Position numbers and translations under genes: made by a program. A DNA stretch of 51,223 nucleotides from Paracoccaceae bacterium. Lineage in GTDB: Bacteria; Pseudomonadota; Alphaproteobacteria; Rhodobacterales; Rhodobacteraceae. Shown here piece by piece: positions 29,070 to 38,718 of this stretch. How positions within the stretch are numbered: position 1 is the first letter of the stretch; the number at the start of each line of letters is the position of its first letter. The notes under the pieces are model-generated. The model was not told the DNA's origin and made no database searches. It was given only the letters and a program-made list of their open reading frames with translations. The stretch lies in contig JAPOOS010000283.1 in NCBI GenBank assembly GCA_026713305.1, forward strand, positions 1-51,223, written 5' to 3'.

Positions 29070-30422
29070 CTTGGCCGCCAGTTTCCGCACATGCCGATTC
29101 GATGCCCAACTTGTGGGATTTCCGGCGCTGACCTTGCCTTCCCGGACCCGGTCCAAGCTTGCCACGCGCAAGCACGCTTCGGCACTGGCTGGGCGCCGGG
29201 CGGCAAATCAATTCATCGATGCCATTTGTTCGGCCTTGCCGCTGGAGGAACTTTGCGGTTCTACGGCAAGGCAGGAAGCCTCCCCGGGTCACAGAGGTTC
29301 CATGGAGCTTGAAGACGAAGCGACTTGCAGGTCGTGTCTCAGGATTGGCCGATGGGAAGTGGCCTTCCGCGGCAGCAAGACGGGCCGATGAGCCAGGCAT
29401 TGTCTCGCAAAAGGTTGAAGCGCAGTGTCTGGCAACCGTGGAAGGCAGGGTAGAAGTCCCAGGCCAACCGCATATCGACGCACTCGCATGTGTTTCTGAT
29501 GCCAAGCTCAACTCACTCCGCCCAAGTCCTGATCGAGATGTCGAATGCGTAGCCGGCCTCGACTGCAAAAATGAAGCTGGCGCTGTCCTCGGTTGCGGCA
29601 GCAACCTTCCGGCGTCGCTTCCACCCCGCGCCATGAATTGCAGATTGGCCGGCAATGATTGGTGGAAGTTGGTCTCTGACTTCGGCGGCGGCCAGAATGT
29701 TCGATCCTTCGCCATTGGGAAATGGCGCCATGGAAAGCGTTGCCGTTGCAAGCCCGTTTGCGCTGGAATCAGCGCTGGCCGCCATTCGCCTCCGTCGAAC
29801 CAGTCTAAATGGACAATCAAGGCGCCAAATGCCTGATTCGCTTCAAGTCTTGGATGTGAATTCTTGAGCGCCACTGGCATCAGGCTCTTGCTTCCTCTGC
29901 AACTGGATTCGCAAGACACAGCCCTAATCAAAATCAGCCGGAAATTTTGGGAGTCATCCAGTCGCTTGCCGCTCAATGCGTCTTGCCGGCGTGATGGGTC
30001 CCATTCGGTTGGATGTCCGATTGCCGGCGGCATGCAATCCAACAACAAAGTGGACGTTCTGAATTGCGGCAATGCTCCCGCCTCCCATTCCCCCTGTGCA
30101 TTTGGCTACATGTATGGCCAATCACGCTGCAATCACTCGCTGGCCTGCTGATGGAAATCAAGATCGAACATGAAGGCTTCAAGGCGAATGGAGTTCTCTT
30201 GGCGACAATGTTCATGCCGGATTCAGCTCCGCCGCACGGACCTCGGCTGTCGGTCGCAAAGCTCTCTTGGGCCCTTGCTCTTGGCGCTTGGCTGTTTCAC
30301 GCAGTGCAAAATGAATGTCGATCGCCGAAACCGGGGGCTGGCAAACGCTGTCGGCTCGGCAGTTCAGGTGATATTGTGGCCACTCCCTGCAACATGCATT
30401 TTTTCAAGGATGGATTTCCGCA
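29070..30422. other. Gene-free gap of 1.35 kb
   Basis: No gene, tRNA or repeat is recognisable between the glnA terminator and the kinase gene. Open frames up to 343 codons exist on both strands, but they lack domains, have Arg/Ser/Cys-heavy composition and no ribosome-binding site supports them. A run of six T at 30399-30404, preceded by the 8-bp palindrome GTGGCCAC, lies just before the kinase start and could be part of a leader. Confidence 0.4.
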
Positions 30423-31427
30423 TTGAGCAACAAGGTGGAATTGGGAGCGCTCGAAACTCGATGCCGAGAACTATTGCGTGACCTCGGTTTGGCAGAAGCG
30501 AACGAACTCATTGAGGTCGTTCCCCTTTCCGGTGGAGTTGCATCCGACATTGCCCGTGTCAAAGTTGCACAGCAGACCTACTGTGTAAAGTTCGCACTGC
30601 CGAAACTGAAGGTTGCAGCAGACTGGCACGTTCCCGTTCATCGAAGCCAGGCCGAGTGTGCGTGGTTTCGATTCGCTGCCTCAATCTTGCCTTCATGTGT
30701 CCCGCATGTGTTTGGACAGTCAGAACTTGGCTTCGTGATGGAGTACTTTTCGCCTGACGACACTGTAGTGTGGAAGGAGTCTCTGCTGAACAAAGCGCCT
30801 GAGATTCAGCATGCCCAGTCCGTTGCCGTGGCAATTGGTCAAATACACCGCGAATCAACTCGAAGCGATCATTGCCGCCGGACATTCAGGAACCATGACG
30901 ACTTTCTGGCAATTCGCATTGAACCCTACCTGACCTTTACGGCCTCGAAGCACCCAAGCTTTTCCCGGCACCTGAGTGGCATCGGCAGCAGGCTTTTTCG
31001 GTCCAGCGCCGCCCTTGTTCACGGCGACGTCAGCCCCAAGAACATCCTGTTTCGCCACAACCGTCCCATCCTGCTGGATGCCGAGTGCGCGTCGATGGGC
31101 GACCCGGCCTTCGACGTTGCATTCTGCCTCAATCACTTGCTCCTGAAATCCATACATCTGCCGAAATTTCGCAGCGAACTGCTCTTGGCTGCTCTCGAAT
31201 TCTGGTTTGCCTATTCCAAATTCATTGACTGGGAACCGAGAGGCGAGCTTGAAGCACGCGTAGCAGAGCTGCTTCCCGCTCTCCTGCTTGCACGGGTCGA
31301 CGGCAAGTCGCCTGTGGAATACCTGTCAAGCTCCAATCGCAAACTGGTCCGAAGCATGGCCGTGTCCCTGCTGTCAGACGCTCCATCCAGTCTTCCCGAA
31401 CTGTTGGAGGTTGTCCGACAAAGGTGA
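30423..31427 (+). CDS. APH-fold small-molecule kinase, methylthioribose-kinase-like
   Basis: A 334-residue protein-kinase-like phosphotransferase. The catalytic loop HGDVSPKN (His200, Asp202, Asn207) and the metal motif DAE (219-221, replacing DFG) are intact. Lys56 in YCVKFALPKLKV and Glu78 in HRSQAECAWF are the expected ATP-site pair. The ALPxxKV stretch followed by a W and an acidic helix recalls methylthioribose kinase (MtnK) more than antibiotic kinases, but the resemblance is limited, so the substrate is unknown; a sugar or polyol hydroxyl is likely. The start is TTG with GGA about 8 nt upstream. It is followed after 7 nt by an enolase paralogue, so the two enzymes probably act in one pathway. 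Confidence 0.8.
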   Translation: MSNKVELGALETRCRELLRDLGLAEANELIEVVPLSGGVASDIARVKVAQQTYCVKFALPKLKVAADWHVPVHRSQAECAWFRFAASILPSCVPHVFGQSELGFVMEYFSPDDTVVWKESLLNKAPEIQHAQSVAVAIGQIHRESTRSDHCRRTFRNHDDFLAIRIEPYLTFTASKHPSFSRHLSGIGSRLFRSSAALVHGDVSPKNILFRHNRPILLDAECASMGDPAFDVAFCLNHLLLKSIHLPKFRSELLLAALEFWFAYSKFIDWEPRGELEARVAELLPALLLARVDGKSPVEYLSSSNRKLVRSMAVSLLSDAPSSLPELLEVVRQR

Positions 31428-31434
31428 CCCACAG

Positions 31435-32727
31435 ATGAACGAGATTCAATTGGTGCATGGACGCCGCATCTGGGACTCCCGCGGCAGGCCGACCGTTGAG
31501 GTTGAGGTCACCCTGGCCAACGGCATTCAGGGACGGTCCGCCGCACCGGCCGGCGCATCGCGAGGCATGCGAGAGGCCGTTGATCTTCGCGACGGCGGAT
31601 CAAGGGTTGCGGGAATGGACGTGCGCAAAGCGATCGCCAACGTGAACGGACCGATTGCTCGTGAGTTGGTGGGCCGACCTGTGGGACCCCAAAGGCGGAT
31701 TGACGACGCGTTGATACGGCTAGACGGCACCGCCAACAAGTCGAACTTGGGCGGCAACGCCATGGTGGCAACGTCGCAGGCCGTCCTGAACGCCGCAGCT
31801 GCCAACGAGTCCAAGCCACTTTGGGTCCATTTGGTTGACACCTGTGGTCAAACGCCTTCCATTCCGCTTCCAGAGATCCAGATCTTTGGAGGCGGCGCCC
31901 ATGCGGGCCGCCGCATTGACGTGCAGGACTTCATGATAATGGTTCCTGGCGCTGAATCTCTAGGCGAAGCGCTGTTGACAACGTCAGAGATCTATCTGGC
32001 CGCCGGGACGATCATGGAGCGCAGACACGGTTCTGCCGGTGTGGCGGACGAGGGAGGTTGGTGGCCTCAATTCGCCTCCAACGAGGAAGCGCTTGAGGTG
32101 TTGGTTTCGGCGATCGAAGCAGTCGGAGAGATTCCGGGCGACCGGGTCGTGATTTCGCTTGATGTCGCCGCTTCCGAGTTTGGAAGCAACGGCATGTACA
32201 CCTTGGCGCTTGAGGACAGGGTGGTTGGCACTGAGGAGCTCATCAATTTGCTTGGCAGCTGGATTGAAAGCTACCCGATTGTTTCCATTGAGGATCCTCT
32301 GGCCGAGGATGACCTGGAGGGAATGAAGGAGTTCACGAAACTGTACGGTTCCCGAATTCAGGTCATCGGCGACGACCTCCTGGCAACCAATGCCGCGTTG
32401 GTGGCCGATGCCGCGCAATCAGGCGCGTGCAATGGAACGCTGATCAAGGTCAATCAAGCAGGTACGGTTTCAGAGGCCATTGACGCGTTCGGAGCGGCAA
32501 GGCAGGCTGGGTTTGCAACCATTGTTTCAGCACGCTCGGGTGAAACCGAAGAGGTCACCATCTGCCATTTGGCAGTCGGGCTTGGGGCCGGTCAATTGAA
32601 GGTCGGTTCGTTCTCGCGATCCGAACGAATGGCAAAGTGGAACGAATGCCTAAGAATCGGCGAGCATCCTGCAGCAGGTTCATTTGCAGGCGGCAGGTCG
32701 CTTTCCGCAACATGGTGGCAAGGATGA
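31435..32727 (+). CDS. Enolase-family paralogue with altered active site
   Basis: A 430-residue protein that aligns with phosphopyruvate hydratase over its full length. Metal ligands Asp243, Glu286 and Asp313, the catalytic-type Glu206 (ADEGG) and Lys338 (LIKVNQ), Lys389 and the lid Ser42 are kept. Several usually invariant residues differ: His of SHRSGET is Ala366 (SARSGE), Glu of QEFMI is Asp165 (VQDFMI), and GASTG reads GASRG. These positions contact the 2-phosphoglycerate phosphate or assist dehydration, so substrate or reaction may differ. The start is ATG 7 nt after the kinase stop with AGGTGA upstream. The organism should have a separate ordinary eno; if it does not, this could be its only enolase. 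Confidence 0.85.
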   Translation: MNEIQLVHGRRIWDSRGRPTVEVEVTLANGIQGRSAAPAGASRGMREAVDLRDGGSRVAGMDVRKAIANVNGPIARELVGRPVGPQRRIDDALIRLDGTANKSNLGGNAMVATSQAVLNAAAANESKPLWVHLVDTCGQTPSIPLPEIQIFGGGAHAGRRIDVQDFMIMVPGAESLGEALLTTSEIYLAAGTIMERRHGSAGVADEGGWWPQFASNEEALEVLVSAIEAVGEIPGDRVVISLDVAASEFGSNGMYTLALEDRVVGTEELINLLGSWIESYPIVSIEDPLAEDDLEGMKEFTKLYGSRIQVIGDDLLATNAALVADAAQSGACNGTLIKVNQAGTVSEAIDAFGAARQAGFATIVSARSGETEEVTICHLAVGLGAGQLKVGSFSRSERMAKWNECLRIGEHPAAGSFAGGRSLSATWWQG

Positions 32728-32852
32728 AGCCAATGCCACAAGTTGGCGGTCCGTTCCCACGACTCGGCAGGCATTCACAAATGACACGCAGTCGGCTCGG
32801 GCGACGAATGGGCTCTGAATTTGCATTGAATTCGATGAATGGCTTGAATCCG

Positions 32853-34217
32853 TCACAATGACAGAGCCGCAAGCCTTTTCCGAAATCGCCATGAGAAGAG
32901 CACGGCAGCCAAGCCGAGGCCGACGATCAAACCCGTCCAAACCCCTGGTCCTCCAAGTCCCAAGGTGAACCCGAGAAAATAGCTGATGGGCAACCCCACC
33001 AGCGAATAGCTGAAGGCTGCGATGATCATGGGACCTCGAGTGTCGCCCAGGCCACGCAGCAAACCCAGCACAACGACCTGCATTGCGTCGGCGAGCTGAA
33101 AGAACGCGCAGAAATACATAAGCGTCACACCTATTCGCAGCACCTCGGCCGCATCGCCGGCATCTGCATCGAGAAACGCGGAAATCAGCGTGCTCGAGAA
33201 TGCAATCAGCACAATCACGACCAGCGCCACCGTTGCGAGGGTCAGGTGCTGAACGGCGCGTGCTGCAGCCCGAACTTCCTTGAGATCCGCCTGACCAACT
33301 GCAAGGCTGACCTCGGTGGTCGCGGCGTTCGCAAGCCCCAGATAGATCATGAACACAAACGCGGCTATCTCAATCACAATTCCATGTGCCGCGAGCGTGG
33401 CCGTGTCGATCCATCCCATCAACACGGCGCTGCACCCGAAGAGTGTGGTTTCCGCGATCAGGGTGATGCTGATGGGAGCGCCCAGGAACAGCACTTCCTT
33501 GAGTGAAGACCAGTGCGGCCGCCAGACATTCGACAGCAGGCGGTAGGTTCGAAATGAACGTACCATGGCTATGTAGAGCAGCATCACGACCAGCGAAAAG
33601 GTGTGCGAAAACACCGTGGCAATCGCTGCGCCGCTCACACCAAGTTCCGGCGCGCCCCAGTTGCCAAAGATCAACGCATAGTTGACAAACACATTGAGAA
33701 TTGCGCCCGAGATTGTTGACCACAAGATTATCTGCGGTCGCACAAGCGCAAGGAAAAACGCCTTGAGCGTCATCACAACGAGCGCCGGCACAAGCGCCCA
33801 CACGGCTATTTTCAGGTAGCTCCCTGCCAGGAATGCAACTTCCGGCTCTTGTCGCAGCTGCAGAAAGATGGGTTCGCCAAAGATGAACAAGGGGAATGCG
33901 ACCATGCAGTAGCATAGCGACAGCCAGCAACCCATCCGTACAAGTCGCCTGACCTGCCAAGTCTGTGCCCTGCCCTGCGCGCCGGCAGCCAGTGGAACAA
34001 CCGCCATGCCGATTCCTGCGCCAACGATAAAGACTATTGACCACAAGGACGCTGCAAGAACCACAGCCGCCAACTCGGTAACACCATACCACCCCATCAT
34101 CACTGTATCGGTGAGGTGCTTGATGGACTGCGCCAGATTGCTGCCGATCAGCGGCAATGCCAGAAACAGCGATTTGCGATACCTGGAGCCACGCCAGGCA
34201 TTTGCGCTGAACAACAT
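32853..34217 (-). CDS. MATE family efflux transporter
   Basis: A 454-residue inner-membrane protein with 12 hydrophobic segments in two homologous halves (about 10-225 and 235-445), the layout of multidrug and toxic compound extrusion proteins. The N-terminal QSIKHLTDTVMMGWYG stretch is the NorM-type motif (Q...DTxMxG). MATE proteins export cationic drugs or metabolites in exchange for Na+ or H+. It is convergent with the enolase paralogue (125 bp apart) and divergent from parE. A 14-bp perfect palindrome lies about 93 bp upstream. The substrate is unknown; export of a product of the neighbouring kinase-enolase pair is speculation. Confidence 0.92.
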   Translation of the reverse strand: MLFSANAWRGSRYRKSLFLALPLIGSNLAQSIKHLTDTVMMGWYGVTELAAVVLAASLWSIVFIVGAGIGMAVVPLAAGAQGRAQTWQVRRLVRMGCWLSLCYCMVAFPLFIFGEPIFLQLRQEPEVAFLAGSYLKIAVWALVPALVVMTLKAFFLALVRPQIILWSTISGAILNVFVNYALIFGNWGAPELGVSGAAIATVFSHTFSLVVMLLYIAMVRSFRTYRLLSNVWRPHWSSLKEVLFLGAPISITLIAETTLFGCSAVLMGWIDTATLAAHGIVIEIAAFVFMIYLGLANAATTEVSLAVGQADLKEVRAAARAVQHLTLATVALVVIVLIAFSSTLISAFLDADAGDAAEVLRIGVTLMYFCAFFQLADAMQVVVLGLLRGLGDTRGPMIIAAFSYSLVGLPISYFLGFTLGLGGPGVWTGLIVGLGLAAVLFSWRFRKRLAALSL

Positions 34218-34793
34218 TCATCCACCTACAGATACGAGCGCCAACTGGTCCTGACGCTGGATGCGCCGGCAACTTGGCGACTTTTGGCGTTACGGGACAA
34301 AGACAGAAATTTCCAATTGGAAACCCCTCTTCGGCCAGCAATCAAGCCATTGCTGCTCGGGATTGCCAACTGAGGCCATTCCGGATGACATCGCCTTCTT
34401 CGATGCCACAACCTGATCTTCAGGGCCAACGAGCGGCGACTGCACCTCTGTCGCCGCAACAGGGATGATCACGCCTGAGCCGTTCCCGTCAACAGATCAA
34501 GGCGCCTCGCCGACGACCGACATGTTCGACCCGATCAACGGTTTGCGTCGGTCTTGCCATTCGCCTGCTTCGCGCAGACAACTTCCACATTTCGTGGCTC
34601 GGTACATGTTGCAGCTGTTCCACGCAACTTTCAATTTTTCAAATGTTGGGCAACGAAGATGCACTTGCCGGCGACGAGGCAAGCCGACCCACACTGTCTG
34701 CTGGGCTCAAGTTCGGTCGCGTCAACTCCCACATTGCCATTTTCACAAGACGCGCATATCGTTAGGCCAAAAGAAGAGGCTCCGAGCAGAGAC
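34218..34793. other. Divergent intergenic region MATE gene / parE
   Basis: A 576-bp gap should hold promoters for two divergent genes. I found no coding sequence. The main feature is the palindrome at 34310-34323, listed separately. No consensus promoter was evident by eye. Confidence 0.4.
34310..34323. promoter_or_regulatory. 14-bp palindrome, possible operator
   Basis: TTTCCAATTGGAAA is a perfect 14-bp palindrome in the MATE/parE intergenic region, 93 bp upstream of the MATE start. Its symmetry and size suit a dimeric repressor, and drug exporters are often controlled this way, but no regulator gene is adjacent and chance is possible. Confidence 0.3.
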
Positions 34794-36764
34794 ATGGAAC
34801 CTTCGCTATTTGACGTGGCGGCACCATCGGCCGACTCCTACGATGCAAGCGACATAGAAGTCCTCAGCGAACCTGACAAGGTACGCAGGAATCCGGGAAT
34901 GTATGTCGGTGGAACAGATGCCGGCGCATTGCACCATCTGGCTTCCGAGATTCTTGACAATGCCATGGACGAGGCCGTTGCCGGCTTTGCCAGCCGCATT
35001 GACATGAGGCTCTTTTCCGCAAAGCGGCAGCTCACAATCACGGACAATGGGAGAGGCATTCCGGTTGACATGCATCCGGACCATCCCGACAAGACAGCGC
35101 TCGAAATAATTCTGACCACGCTGCATGCAGGAGGAAAGTTCTCCAACAAGGTCTACAGCACGTCAGGAGGTGTGCATGGCGTAGGCCTGTCTGTGGTCAA
35201 TGCGCTCTCCAACCATCTTCAGGTCGAGATAGCCCGCGGTGGCAAGCTCTTCACGCAGGACTATTCCCGTGGAGTTCCGGTCGGAGAGCTCCAGCAGTCA
35301 GCCCAATCGACCCGTCGACGTGGAACGACAATCAGCTTCGAGCCCGACCCGGAGATTTTCGGAACGAAGGCGAATTTTTCCCCGGCAAGGCTTTTCGGCA
35401 TGGCCAAGTCCAAGGCCTACCTGTACTCGGGCACACGCATTTTTTGGAAGTGCGACACCGCTACCGACGAGGTGCCGAGCGCTGCAGAACTGCATTACCC
35501 GGGTGGACTGTCCGACTATCTGTCTGATCGGCTCTCCGGCATGGAATTGGATGGCGACCAGCACTTCAGCGGCCGCGTCAGCTTTGGCGACAAGTTCGAA
35601 GGCGAAACAGGCGCTGTCGAGTGGGCCATGAACTGGACTGCCGACGGCGACGGGTTTACCGATTCATTCTGCAACACCATTCCAACGCCGCAGGGCGGCA
35701 CCCATGTAAACGGGTTCTGGAGCGCGCTGCTCAAGGGCATCCGCTCCTATGGAGAGTACCTGTCAAAGAACTGCTCGATGATCAGAAAGGAGGATCTGGT
35801 CTCGGGAGGCTGCGCGGTCGTGTCGTGCTTTCTTGCGAACCCACAATATTCGGGACAGACCAAGGACCGACTCGTATCGACGCAGGCACAGAAACTTGTG
35901 GAGCAGTCGGTCCGCGATCACTTCGACAACTGGCTTGCCACGGACACGGCCGCAGCCGGTCGCATCTTGGATCATGTAGTGGAACGCGCCGAAGACCGCC
36001 TGCGGCGCCAGAAGCTTCGCGGCGCGATGCGAAAGACTTCGAAGACACGTTCCCGCTTGCCCGGAAAGCTGGTCGATTGCACAAATGTCGGCGGCGGCGA
36101 CAGCGAAATTTTTCTTGTGGAAGGAGATTCTGCAGGCGGTTCGGCAAAGATGGCGAGGGACCGGACAACCCAGGCGCTGTTGCCGCTCCGCGGCAAGATC
36201 CTGAATGTCCTGGGAGCGTCATCGGCGAAAACCCTGACAAATGCGGAAATCAGGGACCTCACTCAGGCTCTGGGCGTGGCGCTGGGGAAGGGTTTTCGCA
36301 TGGAGGAGCTGCGCTACGGAAAGGTGATCATCATGACCGATGCCGATGTGGACGGCGCACACATCGCATCCTTGCTGATGACATTGTTCTTTGCCTTCAT
36401 GCGACCGCTGGTCGAGCAGGGGTACCTGTTCCTGGCCTGCCCGCCGCTATACCGCCTGACACAGGGCGCACACAGGGTCTATGCCAACAGCGACGAACAA
36501 AAGGACCGCTTGCTCAAGGAAGGACTGGGTGGCAGGGGGCAGATCAGCGTGTCGCGCTTCAAGGGTCTGGGCGAGATGGACGCCAAGGACCTGAAGGAAA
36601 CAACAATGGACCCGGCCACTCGTTCACTCATCAGGGTGTCTCTGCCCGACAAGCAACTGGATGAAGCACGCGACCTCATCACGAGACTCATGGGCAAGCG
36701 CCCCGAAGCAAGGTTTGAATTCCTTCAGAAACACGCCAAGTTCGCAACCGGATTGGACATCTAG
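34794..36764 (+). CDS. parE: DNA topoisomerase IV subunit B
   Basis: The ATPase subunit of topoisomerase IV, which unlinks replicated chromosomes. The 656-residue protein has the GHKL ATPase motifs EILDNAMDEA, TDNGRGIPVD, the GGVHGVGLSVVNALS ATP lid, the transducer, and a TOPRIM domain with VEGDSAGGSAKMARDR (about 443) and TDADVDGAHI (about 516-525). The length and the lack of extra insertions favour ParE over GyrB. I start at the ATG at 34794; the frame is open 80 codons upstream, but those do not match the family. The ribosome-binding site is weak. It converges with the ABC-F gene after 100 bp. Confidence 0.93.
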   Translation: MEPSLFDVAAPSADSYDASDIEVLSEPDKVRRNPGMYVGGTDAGALHHLASEILDNAMDEAVAGFASRIDMRLFSAKRQLTITDNGRGIPVDMHPDHPDKTALEIILTTLHAGGKFSNKVYSTSGGVHGVGLSVVNALSNHLQVEIARGGKLFTQDYSRGVPVGELQQSAQSTRRRGTTISFEPDPEIFGTKANFSPARLFGMAKSKAYLYSGTRIFWKCDTATDEVPSAAELHYPGGLSDYLSDRLSGMELDGDQHFSGRVSFGDKFEGETGAVEWAMNWTADGDGFTDSFCNTIPTPQGGTHVNGFWSALLKGIRSYGEYLSKNCSMIRKEDLVSGGCAVVSCFLANPQYSGQTKDRLVSTQAQKLVEQSVRDHFDNWLATDTAAAGRILDHVVERAEDRLRRQKLRGAMRKTSKTRSRLPGKLVDCTNVGGGDSEIFLVEGDSAGGSAKMARDRTTQALLPLRGKILNVLGASSAKTLTNAEIRDLTQALGVALGKGFRMEELRYGKVIIMTDADVDGAHIASLLMTLFFAFMRPLVEQGYLFLACPPLYRLTQGAHRVYANSDEQKDRLLKEGLGGRGQISVSRFKGLGEMDAKDLKETTMDPATRSLIRVSLPDKQLDEARDLITRLMGKRPEARFEFLQKHAKFATGLDI

Positions 36765-36864
36765 CGGTTTGCCCAACCTTCTTGCGGCAGCCTCGGCCAC
36801 TGCCGATCGAATGCCTGGCTTGCGGTGTCGACCAAGCGGAGACTTCGCAGGCGAAGGCGGTTTG

Positions 36865-38718
36865 CTATTGCCTGGCTTCCAGAATTCTAGAAGCTTCCTC
36901 CTTCTCCAACAGAACAACCCACTCGTCTTCCAGTTCCTGAAGTTCCTGCTGCAGCCGATCAAGTTCGAGACTCAGCTCCTGCCAGCAAGCAAAGTCGCCA
37001 TACGACATTTGTTCGGAGCTTGCCCTCTTCGCCAGGTCCTCGATGCGGTTCTCCAGCGCCAGGACCTCTTCGGGCATTGATTCGAGACGATGGAGTTCCG
37101 TAAAGGTCAATCCGACCCGAGCCTTCGACCCTTGTTCACGGGCAGGATTTGGGGGACCGTCGACAGACCGCGGCTGGTCATCCGCCGGTTTAGCCTGGGA
37201 CAGCTGGGCTTGGGACAGATAGTCCGACCAGCCTCCGGCATAGGCAATCCACTTGCCGTCCCCCGCGTTGGCGATGGTCACCGTTGCCACCTGGTCTATG
37301 AACTCACGGTCATGGGACACGAAGATGACCGTCCCCTCGAACTTTGCAAGCGCGTCCTGGAGCTTTTCGAGCATGTCGACATCCAGGTCGTTGGTTGGTT
37401 CGTCAAGGACCAGCAGATTGCAGTCCTCAAGCAGAATCTTCGCCAGGAGCAGCCTTCCCCATTCTCCGCCTGACAAGGCTCCTATCGGAGAGTCGGATTG
37501 CCAGTGCTCGAATTGAAAGTCCCTGATGTATGATTTCACATGGCGCTGCTTGCCTCCCACTATCACAAACTCCGGCCTGTCCCTCGCATTTGCGCCTTTG
37601 CCGACCAGGAACTGCCGAACCGACACTTTTGGGTTCAGTTGCTTCCTTTCCTGCCACATTGCGGCAAGGCTAATCCTGTACCCGGTCTTGATCTTGCCGC
37701 TGTCTGCTTTGATCTTGCGGCAAAGCACCTTGAGAAGCGTGGACTTTCCCGAGCCGTTGGGGCCAATGACCGCAATGCGGTCCCCCTTCATTATGCGAAC
37801 CGAAAAGTCCGAGACCAAGTGCTTGCGCCCGAAGCGAAGCGACAGGTTCCTTGCTTCAATGACCAGCCTGCTCTCAACCAGCGGCCGGGTGAACGTCAGC
37901 ATTGGGTCGAACCGTGCCCTGCCGAGTTCCGCCCGCTTTGACTTCAGCGACTCCAGCGCCCGCAGTCTTCCTTGATTGCGTTTCCGGCGGGCGCTGATTC
38001 CCTGCGTCGCCCATTCAGATTCTGCAACTATGCGCTTGTCGAGCTTTCGCCTTGAAATCTCTTCCTGCGTCCAGACTCGTTCCTTCCATTCTTCGAAACA
38101 CTCAAAGCCCTTCCGGTTGAGGCGAACAACGCCTCGGTCGATCCATAGCGTCTTGGTGGTTACATTCTTCAGGAGAAGCCGATCATGGCTGACAATCACG
38201 ATTGCCGAGTGCAGCTCTCGAATGCGCCTCTCGAGCCAAAGAATCGCTTCGACATCCAGGTGGTTTGTGGGTTCGTCCATTAGCATGACGCTTCGCCTCA
38301 CGGCAAGCAGGCGCGCGATGGCTGCCTTGCGAAGTTCACCCCCAGATGCCTCCGACGCCAAAGTCTCGGGCGCAAAATTCAGCCCGCGTGTCGCCTTTCT
38401 GACGCGATAGGCTTGATCTTCCGGCAAGTCGGCCTGAGCGAACTCACCGAGGGTGCGACAGTCCACAATCGGCGCGCTTTGAGGCAAGTGGCCTATCCGT
38501 ACCCCCGGCGCGCACACCCGCTCGCCAAACTCGGCTTCAAGGCTGCCCGAGAGCAGCTTGAGCAACGTCGACTTGCCGCAGCCGTTGCGACCAACAAGCG
38601 CAATGCGGTCTCCGGCATGCACATCGACATTTGCCGACGAAAACAACGTCCCACCGCCGAAGCGGTGAGTGACGTCCTGCAACCTTAGCAAAAGACTGTT
38701 ACTGGCCACCAGTTCCAA
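36865..38718 (-). CDS. ABC-F family ATP-binding protein (Uup-like)
   Basis: A soluble protein with two ABC ATPase domains and no membrane segments. The first has Walker A GRNGCGKST and LMDEPTNHLD; the second has GPNGSGKST, signature LSGGEWGR and LDEPTNDLD. The linker between them is long, charged and Arg-rich (about 210-285), and a C-terminal coiled coil (about 550-615, rich in Glu/Leu) is typical of Uup. The first signature is ASGGEL. ABC-F proteins bind the ribosomal E site or branched DNA; Uup affects translation and replication intermediates. The start is TTG with AGGAG close upstream; a GTG three codons later is an alternative. 617 residues. Confidence 0.9.
   Translation of the reverse strand: MELVASNSLLLRLQDVTHRFGGGTLFSSANVDVHAGDRIALVGRNGCGKSTLLKLLSGSLEAEFGERVCAPGVRIGHLPQSAPIVDCRTLGEFAQADLPEDQAYRVRKATRGLNFAPETLASEASGGELRKAAIARLLAVRRSVMLMDEPTNHLDVEAILWLERRIRELHSAIVIVSHDRLLLKNVTTKTLWIDRGVVRLNRKGFECFEEWKERVWTQEEISRRKLDKRIVAESEWATQGISARRKRNQGRLRALESLKSKRAELGRARFDPMLTFTRPLVESRLVIEARNLSLRFGRKHLVSDFSVRIMKGDRIAVIGPNGSGKSTLLKVLCRKIKADSGKIKTGYRISLAAMWQERKQLNPKVSVRQFLVGKGANARDRPEFVIVGGKQRHVKSYIRDFQFEHWQSDSPIGALSGGEWGRLLLAKILLEDCNLLVLDEPTNDLDVDMLEKLQDALAKFEGTVIFVSHDREFIDQVATVTIANAGDGKWIAYAGGWSDYLSQAQLSQAKPADDQPRSVDGPPNPAREQGSKARVGLTFTELHRLESMPEEVLALENRIEDLAKRASSEQMSYGDFACWQELSLELDRLQQELQELEDEWVVLLEKEEASRILEARQ

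Noticed and set aside
29041-30072. Minus-strand open frame of 343 codons in the 1.35-kb gap
   Set aside because: Composition is Arg/Ser/Pro-heavy, no motif or ribosome-binding site is visible, and it begins and ends without relation to neighbours; its 3' end runs into the glnA terminator.
30423-31427. Methylthioribose kinase (mtnK) as a firm name for the kinase
   Set aside because: The resemblance is limited to the ATP-site strand and following helix, and no methionine-salvage genes (mtnA, mtnB and others) are nearby.
31435-32727. Naming this gene eno as the organism's housekeeping enolase
   Set aside because: Active-site His to Ala and Glu to Asp changes and pairing with a kinase gene make a specialised paralogue more likely, though not proven.
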